Shown piece by piece: positions 5,285-10,561 of a stretch of 10,561 bases of DNA. Within the stretch, counting starts at the first letter, position 1; the number at the start of each line of letters is the position of its first letter. A program made the position numbers and the translations under genes. The DNA is from Thermodesulfobacteriota bacterium (GTDB lineage Bacteria > Desulfobacterota > Thermodesulfobacteria > Thermodesulfobacteriales > Thermodesulfatatoraceae), in contig JAADCO010000050.1 in assembly GCA_013154385.1 (NCBI GenBank), positions 1 to 10,561 on the forward strand. Reading direction: 5' to 3'. The notes under the pieces were generated by a model, which was given only the letters and a program-made list of their open reading frames with translations, did no database searches and was not told where the DNA came from.

Positions 5285-6674
5285 GGGCCCGGACCAGCTT
5301 CTGCGGCAACCCGTCGAAGGGCCCGTTGGACATGAAGAGCACCACGTCTCCCGGGGCGATCCTCTCGCGCAGGGCCGCAAGGAGGGCCTCCGGATCGTCG
5401 AGGGCCAGGGCCTCGGTGCCCCGGCGGTTCAGGTCTTCGGCCAGGCGCGCGAGATCTATCCTTTCCTCTTCCGGCACCTTCTCGAGCTGGGGAGGGGGCT
5501 TGAGGAAGACGAGGTCCGCCCCGGCCAGCGCGGCGGCGTAGTCTTCCTGAAAGATTCGTCTCCGGCTGGTGTTGGTGCGCGGTTCGAAGAGGGCGATGAG
5601 CCGCCTTCCGGGCCAGGTTTCGCGCACGGCCTCAAGCGTGACCTTCACCGCGGTGGGATGATGGGCGAAGTCGTCAATCACCGTGACGGGTTCTTCGAGG
5701 AGGATCTCCTGCCGCCGGGAGACACCGGGGAATCGGCTGAGGGCCGCGGCCACCTCCCGGGCGTCGAACCCCAGGCTCACCAGAAGGCCGAAGACGGCCA
5801 GGGCGTTTTCGGCGTTGTGGGCCCCGATGAGGGGGAGAAAGAAGTGCGTCTCGCCTCCGGGCCAGGCCACGCGCATCTCCTGCCCCGGCGGGGAGGAGCG
5901 CGGTTTGCGGGAAAGGAGCCGGAACGCACCCTCTCGCCCGTAGGTCTCGACCCGGGCCGGGGCCTTGGCCGCCACCTCGCGCGCTCCCGCGTCTCCGGAG
6001 ACCAGGAGCAACCCCTTTTCCGGGAGCAGGGCCACGAAGTCCGCAAAGGCCTGCTTCAGGGCTTCGAAATTCGGATAGATGTCGGCGTGGTCGAACTCCA
6101 CGCTCGTGAGGATGGCGGCGTGCGGCGCGTAGTGGATGAACTTGGGGCGCTTGTCGAAGAAGGCCGAGTCGTATTCGTCGCCTTCGAGCACCACGTATTC
6201 CCCCTGCCCCAGGGCGTAGTTGCGCCTCCGGTCGCGCAGGAGGCCGCCCACGAGGAAGGTGGGGCTTGCGCCCAGCCTCTCCAGGGCAAAGGAGAGGAGG
6301 GAGGAGGTGGTGGTCTTCCCGTGGGTGCCGGTGACCACGAGGCTCTTCTTCCCGCGGATGAAGTAGGTGTAGAGGGCCTCGGGGAGCGAGAGATAGGGGA
6401 TGCGCTCCCGAAAGACGGCCTGGGCCTCGGGATTGTCGCGCCGGATGACGTTTCCGATGATGACGAGATCCGGGCGGGTGCGGGAGAGGTTCTCCGGCCG
6501 GTACCCTTCGCAGACGGGGATCTTGAGTTCGTCAAGGAGGAGGCTCATGGGCGGATAGACGGCACCGGCCTCCGAGCCGGTGACCCGGGCCCCGGCGGCG
6601 TGGAAGAGCCCGGCGAGGGCCCCCATGCCCACTCCGCCTATCCCCAGGAGATGGACGCGCGCGGGAATCTTCAT
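5271..6674 (-). CDS. mpl: UDP-N-acetylmuramate:L-alanyl-gamma-D-glutamyl-meso-diaminopimelate ligase
   Basis: Mpl joins recycled murein tripeptide to UDP-MurNAc with ATP in the cytosol, returning it to peptidoglycan synthesis. The 467-residue protein is a Mur-family ligase with HLLGIGGVGMGALAG at the N-terminus, GSEAGAVYPPMS (33-44), the P-loop GTHGKTTT (116-123), EGDEYD (164-169) with AFFDKR, EFDHADIY (193-200), HNAENALA (286-293), DDFAHHPTA (334-342) and EPRTNTSRR (364-372). The YPPMS, DEYDSAFFDKR and AHHPTA elements distinguish Mpl from MurC, so tripeptide rather than L-alanine is the expected substrate. The ATG at 6674 has only weak Shine-Dalgarno character. The gene is transcribed away from the J-domain gene across an 83-base gap and converges with rtcA with no visible terminator between them. 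MurC is the main alternative but fits the motifs less well. Confidence 0.92.
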   Translation of the reverse strand: MKIPARVHLLGIGGVGMGALAGLFHAAGARVTGSEAGAVYPPMSLLLDELKIPVCEGYRPENLSRTRPDLVIIGNVIRRDNPEAQAVFRERIPYLSLPEALYTYFIRGKKSLVVTGTHGKTTTSSLLSFALERLGASPTFLVGGLLRDRRRNYALGQGEYVVLEGDEYDSAFFDKRPKFIHYAPHAAILTSVEFDHADIYPNFEALKQAFADFVALLPEKGLLLVSGDAGAREVAAKAPARVETYGREGAFRLLSRKPRSSPPGQEMRVAWPGGETHFFLPLIGAHNAENALAVFGLLVSLGFDAREVAAALSRFPGVSRRQEILLEEPVTVIDDFAHHPTAVKVTLEAVRETWPGRRLIALFEPRTNTSRRRIFQEDYAAALAGADLVFLKPPPQLEKVPEEERIDLARLAEDLNRRGTEALALDDPEALLAALRERIAPGDVVLFMSNGPFDGLPQKLVRALKRD

Positions 6675-6717
6675 CGGCTGCTAGCCTAACAGGAGGCCCT
6701 GGGGGCGTCATCCCCAA

Positions 6718-6746
6718 TTGCTTGCCTAAAACCTTGTTGTTACATT
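6718..6746 (+). promoter_or_regulatory. Possible promoter of the J-domain/lysC/cimA/cooC operon
   Basis: TTGCTT (6718-6723), a 17-base spacer and TACATT (6741-6746, four of six) lie in the 83-base gap between the divergent mpl and J-domain genes. The start would fall near 6753, leaving a very short leader before the ATG at 6758. The match is weak and is favoured mainly because the operon needs a promoter here. I found no convincing promoter for mpl on the other strand. Confidence 0.35.
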
Positions 6747-6757
6747 CAGGCGTTGTC

Positions 6758-7060
6758 ATGCCGCGCGAGAAATGGAAAAAACTCGAAGAAGCTCGGCGTC
6801 TCTTGGGCTTGCCCGTGCAGACCACCCGGGCGGAGATCAAGGCTCGCTATCGAAAGCTGGCGGCGGAGTGGCATCCCGACAAAACCGGGGAGAGGGAAAA
6901 GATGCAGCGTCTCAACGAGGCTTACGACCTCCTTATGGACTATTGCGAACACTATCGCGTCGTGCTGGCTCCCAACGATCAGGGGGCTGACGCTGAGGAA
7001 TGGTGGTATCTACACTTCGGAGAAGATCCGATCTGGAGCGGCAAGAAGGGGGAAGACTAA
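6758..7060 (+). CDS. Short J-domain (DnaJ-like) protein
   Basis: This 100-residue protein has a compact J-domain (about residues 9-62): LLGLPVQTTRAEIKARYRKLAAEWHPDK with the HPD triad at 39-41, then MQRLNEAYDLLMDY. J-domains stimulate the ATPase of Hsp70/DnaK. The glycine/phenylalanine, zinc-finger and substrate-binding regions of full DnaJ are all absent, which makes it a class III J-protein with a narrow client or regulatory role. The remaining 38 residues are acidic and contain EEWWYLHFGEDPIW, perhaps a docking segment. The ATG at 6758 has only a weak AGG upstream. The stop codon is separated from the lysC ATG by one base, and the lysC ribosome-binding site lies in its last codons, so the two are probably translationally coupled. 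Its specific partner cannot be read from the sequence. Confidence 0.85.
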   Translation: MPREKWKKLEEARRLLGLPVQTTRAEIKARYRKLAAEWHPDKTGEREKMQRLNEAYDLLMDYCEHYRVVLAPNDQGADAEEWWYLHFGEDPIWSGKKGED

Positions 7061-7061
7061 G

Positions 7062-8288
7062 ATGCTTGTGGTGCAAAAGTACGGTGGCACTTCGGTGGGG
7101 GATCTTGACCGTATTCGCAACGTGGCGCGTCGTATCGCCAAGTATCGGGACGAAGGTCACGACGTGGTGGTCGTGGTCTCGGCCATGGCCGGGGAAACGG
7201 ACCGGCTCCTCAACCTGGCGCGCGAGCTGGTTCCGGAACCCAGCCCGCGCGAACTCGACATGCTCGTGGCCACGGGAGAGCAGGTCTCTTCGGCGCTTCT
7301 GGCCATGGCGCTCAACGCCATGGGGTATCCGGCGCGCTCCTTCGTGGCCTTTCAGATCCCCATCAAGACCGACGAACTCTTCGGCAAGGCGCGCATCAAG
7401 GACATCGCCACCGAGCGCCTGCGCAAGGAACTGGACGAGGGCCGGGTGGTGATCGTTGCCGGTTTCCAGGGCATAACCGAAGACGGGGAGATCACCACGC
7501 TCGGTCGCGGAGGGTCGGACACCACGGCGGTGGCTCTGGCTGCGGCGCTCAAGGCCGATGTTTGCGAGATATTCACCGACGTGGACGGGGTTTACACCGC
7601 GGATCCGCGCATCGTGCCCAAGGCCCGAAAGATCGCCCGCATCTCCTACGACGAGATGCTCGAGCTGGCGAGCATGGGGGCCAAGGTGCTTGAGATCAGG
7701 TCCGTAGAGTTTGCCAAGATCTACAAGGTCCCGGTACACGTGCGTTCCAGTTTCAGCGACGAGCCCGGGACGATGGTGGTGGAGGAGGACGAGAGCATGG
7801 AAAAGGTGTTGGTATCCGGCGTTACTTACAACCGCAACGAAGCCCGTATCTCGGTCTACGGCGTGCCTGACAAACCGGGGATGGCGGCCAAGATATTCGG
7901 TCCCATTGCCGACGAGGGCATCGTGGTGGACATGATCATCCAGACGGGGCGCCCGGACGGACGGGCGGACATGACCTTTACCGTGCCCAAGCTCGAATAC
8001 AAGCGCGCCATGGAGATCGTCAACCGGGTGGCCGAGGAGATCGGGGCCGAGAAGGTCGAGGGTTCGGAGGACATCGCCAAGGTCTCCATCGTGGGCGCGG
8101 GGATGCGGGCCCATCCCGGCGTGGCCTCCAAGATGTTCCAGGTGCTGGCGGATCACGGCATCAACATCCACATGATCTCCACCTCGGAGATCAAGATTTC
8201 TTGCGTGATAGACGAGAAATACACCGAACTGGCGGTCAGAGCCCTTCACGAGGCCTTCGGCCTCGACCGTGAACCGGAAACGGAATGA
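7062..8288 (+). CDS. lysC: Aspartate kinase (aspartokinase), alpha subunit
   Basis: The enzyme phosphorylates aspartate to 4-aspartyl phosphate, the first step toward lysine, diaminopimelate, methionine and threonine. The 408-residue protein carries the kinase domain (1-235) with KYGGTSVG (6-13), SAMAGETDRL (40-49), GRGGSDTTAVALAAAL (148-163) and FTDVDGVYTADPR (171-183), then two ACT domains (about 260-330 and 340-405) with PGMAAKIFGPIADEGI and HPGVASKMFQVLADHGINIHMISTSEIKIS split across them. The ACT pair is the usual site of lysine and/or threonine feedback. The length is that of the monofunctional Bacillus/Corynebacterium class; no homoserine dehydrogenase is fused. AAGGGGG (7046-7052) precedes the ATG at suitable spacing. 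It follows the J-domain gene by one base and precedes cimA by 22 bases. Confidence 0.97.
   Translation: MLVVQKYGGTSVGDLDRIRNVARRIAKYRDEGHDVVVVVSAMAGETDRLLNLARELVPEPSPRELDMLVATGEQVSSALLAMALNAMGYPARSFVAFQIPIKTDELFGKARIKDIATERLRKELDEGRVVIVAGFQGITEDGEITTLGRGGSDTTAVALAAALKADVCEIFTDVDGVYTADPRIVPKARKIARISYDEMLELASMGAKVLEIRSVEFAKIYKVPVHVRSSFSDEPGTMVVEEDESMEKVLVSGVTYNRNEARISVYGVPDKPGMAAKIFGPIADEGIVVDMIIQTGRPDGRADMTFTVPKLEYKRAMEIVNRVAEEIGAEKVEGSEDIAKVSIVGAGMRAHPGVASKMFQVLADHGINIHMISTSEIKISCVIDEKYTELAVRALHEAFGLDREPETE
7781..7788 (+). promoter_or_regulatory. Internal Shine-Dalgarno sequence in lysC
   Basis: GGAGGAGG lies eight bases before an in-frame ATG at 7797, within the linker between kinase and ACT domains of lysC. 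It encodes Glu residues of an acidic linker, so it could be a by-product of that composition, but its strength and spacing are those of a working initiation site. Confidence 0.6.
7797..8288 (+). CDS. Probable in-frame aspartokinase beta subunit (internal start)
   Basis: Initiation at Met246 of the lysC frame would yield a 163-residue protein (MEKVLVSGVTYNRNEARIS...) made only of the two ACT domains. In Bacillus subtilis aspartokinase II and Corynebacterium glutamicum LysC, an internal start at about this same codon makes a beta subunit that assembles with alpha and takes part in feedback regulation. Here the start is supported by a strong GGAGGAGG and by its place at the kinase/ACT boundary. 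Production of the shorter protein is inferred and not shown by sequence alone. Confidence 0.6.
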   Translation: MEKVLVSGVTYNRNEARISVYGVPDKPGMAAKIFGPIADEGIVVDMIIQTGRPDGRADMTFTVPKLEYKRAMEIVNRVAEEIGAEKVEGSEDIAKVSIVGAGMRAHPGVASKMFQVLADHGINIHMISTSEIKISCVIDEKYTELAVRALHEAFGLDREPETE

Positions 8289-8310
8289 CGCCGCCAGAGA
8301 GGAGCAAACC

Positions 8311-9912
8311 ATGGCCAAGAAGATCGAGTTTTACGACACCACTTTGCGGGACGGCACGCAGGCCGAGGACTTCAACCTCTCCGTGGAGGACAAGATCCGG
8401 GTGGCCTTAAAGCTCGATGAGTTCGGGATAGACTACATCGAGGGCGGCTGGCCCGGGGCCAATCCGAAAGACGCCCGCTTCTTCCGCGAGATCCGCGACT
8501 ACACGCTGAAACACGCCAAGCTCGCGGCCTTTGGCAGCACCCATCACCCGCGCAAGAACCCCGAGGAAGACGAAAACCTGGCGGCCCTCATCGAGGCGAG
8601 ATGTCCGGTGATCACCATCTTCGGCAAGAGCTGGGACATCCACGTCAAGGAGGCCCTGCGGACCACGCTCGAGCGCAACCTCGAGATCATCGGGAACTCC
8701 GTCTCCTATCTCAAGCCGCACTGCGAAAAGCTCTTCTACGACGCCGAGCACTTCTTCGACGGGTTCAAGGCCAACCCGGACTACGCCATCGCCACCCTCA
8801 AGAAGGCCAAGGAGGCCGGGGCGGATTGCCTCGTGCTCTGCGACACCAACGGAGGCACCCTCCCGCACGAGATCGTCGAGATCATCCGCGAGGTAAAAAA
8901 GCGCGTGGGCAAGGGCACGAAGCTCGGCATCCACGCGCACAACGACACCGAGTGCGCGGTGGCCAACTCCCTCATGGCCGTGCTCGAAGGGGTGATCCAG
9001 GTGCAGGGCACCATCAACGGGTTTGGTGAGCGCTGCGGCAACGCCAACCTCTGCTCCATCATCCCCAACCTCATCCTCAAGATGGGCTACGAAGCCGAGG
9101 TGGCCAAAAACCTCCACCGCCTGACCGAGGTCTCCCGCTACGTGTGCGAAATCGCCAACCTTCCCCATCCGCGCTATCTCCCCTACGTGGGCCGGAGCGC
9201 CTTTGCGCACAAGGGCGGGGTGCACGTCTCGGCGGTCATGCGCCATCCGCGCACCTACGAGCACATCGAACCCGAGCTCGTGGGCAACACGCGCCGGGTC
9301 CTGGTCTCCGATCTCTCCGGGCGGAGCAACATCGTCTACAAGGCCCAGCAGTTCGGCATCAAGCTCTCGCCGGACGATCCCATGGTGGCGAAAATCGTCG
9401 AGGAGGTGAAGAAGAGGGAGGCCGAGGGTTACCAGTTCGAGGCTGCGGAAGCCTCTCTCGAGCTCCTCATGTACCGCCTCATCGGCGAACCCAAGCAGTA
9501 CTTCGAGCTCCTGGGCTATCGGGTCTTCGACATGCAGGACCCGGACGAGGGCCGTCCCCTGGTGGAGGCCACGGTCATGGTGCGGGTGCCCCCTGGAGTG
9601 GGAGAGGTGGAACACACCGCGGCCACGGGCAACGGCCCGGTGAACGCCCTGGACAACGCCATTCGCAAGGCTCTCGAGCGCTTCTATCCCCAGTTGCGGG
9701 AGATGACGCTTGAGGACTACAAGGTGCGCGTGCTTCCGGGCACCCCCGGCACCGGCGCCATGGTGCGGGTGCTCATCTTCTCCCGCGACCAGGAAGACCG
9801 CTGGGGCACGGTGGGTGTCTCGCAGGACATCCTGGAGGCCAGCTGCCGGGCGCTGGTGGACAGCCTCACCTACAAGCTCTTCAAAGATCGGCACAAGAAG
9901 GAGGAGGGTTAG
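8311..9912 (+). CDS. cimA: (R)-citramalate synthase
   Basis: CimA condenses pyruvate with acetyl-CoA to (R)-citramalate, the first step of a threonine-independent isoleucine route. The 533-residue protein has the HMGL/LeuA-family TIM barrel with YDTTLRDGTQAEDFNLS (8-24), WPGANPKD (47-54), DTNGGTLP (178-185), metal-binding HAHND (208-212) and INGFGERCGNANL (235-247). A linker with YVGRSAFAHKGGVHVSAV follows, then a C-terminal LeuA-type regulatory domain (about 395-520) with ALDNAIRKAL and VLPGTPGTGAMVRV. DGTQAEDFNLS, the longer barrel and YLPYVGRSAFAHKGG are features of the CimA group rather than 2-isopropylmalate synthase (DGEQ..G). The regulatory domain suggests isoleucine feedback. GAGAGGAG (8297-8304) precedes the ATG, 22 bases after the lysC stop. 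Confidence 0.94.
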   Translation: MAKKIEFYDTTLRDGTQAEDFNLSVEDKIRVALKLDEFGIDYIEGGWPGANPKDARFFREIRDYTLKHAKLAAFGSTHHPRKNPEEDENLAALIEARCPVITIFGKSWDIHVKEALRTTLERNLEIIGNSVSYLKPHCEKLFYDAEHFFDGFKANPDYAIATLKKAKEAGADCLVLCDTNGGTLPHEIVEIIREVKKRVGKGTKLGIHAHNDTECAVANSLMAVLEGVIQVQGTINGFGERCGNANLCSIIPNLILKMGYEAEVAKNLHRLTEVSRYVCEIANLPHPRYLPYVGRSAFAHKGGVHVSAVMRHPRTYEHIEPELVGNTRRVLVSDLSGRSNIVYKAQQFGIKLSPDDPMVAKIVEEVKKREAEGYQFEAAEASLELLMYRLIGEPKQYFELLGYRVFDMQDPDEGRPLVEATVMVRVPPGVGEVEHTAATGNGPVNALDNAIRKALERFYPQLREMTLEDYKVRVLPGTPGTGAMVRVLIFSRDQEDRWGTVGVSQDILEASCRALVDSLTYKLFKDRHKKEEG

Positions 9913-10561
9913 TGGCCAAGACCATTGCTTTAGCCGGCAAGGGCGGAACGGGGAAGACCACCACGGCGGCCCTTTTGGTCAAGTACCTGCTTGACCGCGG
10001 CAAGACGCCGATTCTGGCGGTTGACGCCGATCCCAACGCCAACCTGAACGAGCTCCTGGGCCTCGAGGTGGAGACCACGCTCGGGGAGATCAAGAACGAG
10101 CTGCGCACCGCGGTGCCGGAGAGCATGGCCCGCGGAGACTTCATCGAGATGAGGTTAAACGAGGCCATCATCGAGTCCTCGGGCTTCGACCTCATCGTCA
10201 TGGGCCAGCCCGAAGGTCCGGGGTGCTATTGCGCGGCCCATTCCTTCCTCTCCCAGGCGCTTGAGAAGCTCATGCGGCACTACGCCCACGTGGTGGTGGA
10301 CAACGAAGCGGGCATGGAGCATCTCTCCCGTCTCAACATGCGCCAGATAGACCATCTTCTCGTGGTCTCCGACGCCTCTTCGCGCGGGGTGATGACCGCG
10401 GGCCGCATCGCCGATCTCGTAAAACCCCTGCAACTCGACGTGGGGACCGTGTGGCTTCTTGTCAATCGCGCCCCGAAGGAGATCCCCAAGGCCCTCGACG
10501 ATTATGTCCGTGAGGTCTGCGAAGAGAAGGGCATGAAGTTTCTGGGTTATCTGCCGGAGAG
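9912..10561 (+). CDS. cooC: CooC-type nickel-handling ATPase for CO dehydrogenase maturation (3' end cut by window)
   Basis: CooC/AcsF proteins are MinD-like dimeric ATPases that help insert nickel into the C-cluster of CO dehydrogenase or acetyl-CoA synthase. The visible 216 residues begin with the deviant Walker A AGKGGTGKTTT (8-18), followed by VDADPNANLNELLG (37-50), GQPEGPGCYCAAH (98-110) with the nickel-binding Cys-X-Cys (105 and 107), VVVDNEAGMEHLSR (127-140) and LLVVSDASSRGV (149-160). The Cys-X-Cys and DNEAGMEHLSR elements separate it from MinD, NifH and ParA relatives. The GTG start at 9912 shares one base with the cimA TAG stop and has GGAGG (9900-9904) seven bases upstream, so it is coupled to cimA. 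Family proteins are about 250 residues, so roughly the last 35 lie outside the window. Whether CO dehydrogenase is encoded nearby cannot be seen. Confidence 0.93.
   Translation, partial: MAKTIALAGKGGTGKTTTAALLVKYLLDRGKTPILAVDADPNANLNELLGLEVETTLGEIKNELRTAVPESMARGDFIEMRLNEAIIESSGFDLIVMGQPEGPGCYCAAHSFLSQALEKLMRHYAHVVVDNEAGMEHLSRLNMRQIDHLLVVSDASSRGVMTAGRIADLVKPLQLDVGTVWLLVNRAPKEIPKALDDYVREVCEEKGMKFLGYLPE

Noticed and set aside
4773..6689. 638-residue plus-strand open frame across rtcA and mpl
   Set aside because: It runs through two well-identified genes in other frames, has Gly/Arg/Glu-biased shadow composition and no family motifs. GC-rich DNA produces such long antisense frames.
6701..6715. 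GGGG...CCCC mini-hairpin upstream of mpl
   Set aside because: Only four base pairs around a seven-base loop, with no T tract, and located upstream of both divergent genes. Not a credible terminator.
6933..8318. 461-residue minus-strand frame opposite the J-domain and lysC genes
   Set aside because: It is the antisense shadow of lysC, with His/Val/Asp-rich repetitive composition and no recognisable domain.
1801..8326. Identical 16-base start ATGGCCAAGAAGATCG in the SlyD-like gene (1801) and cimA (8311)
   Set aside because: The match ends after the MAKKI codons and the proteins are unrelated. Favoured codons at a common N-terminus explain it; there is no sign of duplication.
8407..9894. 495-residue minus-strand frame opposite cimA
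   Set aside because: It is the antisense shadow of a confidently identified citramalate synthase, with low-complexity composition and no ribosome-binding site or promoter tied to it.
1..10561. CRISPR array, insertion sequence, attachment site or integrase signs
   Set aside because: No regularly spaced direct repeats, transposase or integrase-like frames, or terminal inverted repeats were seen. The two tRNA genes show no duplicated 3' end that would mark an integration site.

Overview
This GC-rich bacterial window is densely packed with genes and carries mostly ordinary housekeeping and biosynthetic functions. The combination of a CooC-type nickel ATPase (CO dehydrogenase maturation), citramalate-route isoleucine synthesis, the murein-recycling ligase Mpl and charged proteins rich in Lys, Glu and Arg suggests an anaerobic, possibly thermophilic bacterium. 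The Desulfobacterota/Thermodesulfobacteriota would fit. That placement is inference from gene content; no rRNA or other phylogenetic marker is present.

Layout. (1) 1-1570, minus strand: tRNA-Arg(CCG), tRNA-Leu(CAG) and a DEAD-box-like protein in which most catalytic motifs have decayed, in that order of transcription. (2) 1570-1800: an AT-rich divergent promoter region, with good sigma70-type promoters on both sides and a 10-bp inverted repeat. (3) 1801-2358, plus strand: a SlyD/FKBP-type prolyl isomerase with its own promoter and a strong intrinsic terminator. (4) 2362-5284, plus strand: two oligopeptide ABC-transporter ATPases (OppD- and OppF-like, joined by an ATGA overlap) and an RNA 3'-terminal phosphate cyclase (RtcA), closely packed as one operon. 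(5) 5271-6674, minus strand: the murein tripeptide ligase Mpl, converging on rtcA with a 14-bp overlap. (6) 6758-10561, plus strand: a short J-domain protein, aspartate kinase (with a probable internal start for a beta subunit), citramalate synthase and a CooC-type ATPase that runs off the end. These four genes are spaced as an operon.

How the genes fit together. Aspartate kinase feeds the Lys/Met/Thr branch, while citramalate synthase makes the isoleucine precursor from pyruvate and acetyl-CoA and so bypasses threonine. CooC, which loads nickel into CO dehydrogenase, would link the operon to acetyl-CoA/CO metabolism. The OppDF pair would energise peptide import, but no permease or binding protein is in the window. 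Mpl re-uses imported murein tripeptide, so a link with peptide uptake is possible but unproven.

I did not find a convincing new multigene system. The observations most worth following are the motif-decayed DEAD-box protein fused transcriptionally to a tRNA gene, the in-frame lysC beta start, and the terminator lying directly against the oppD start codon, which has no Shine-Dalgarno sequence.
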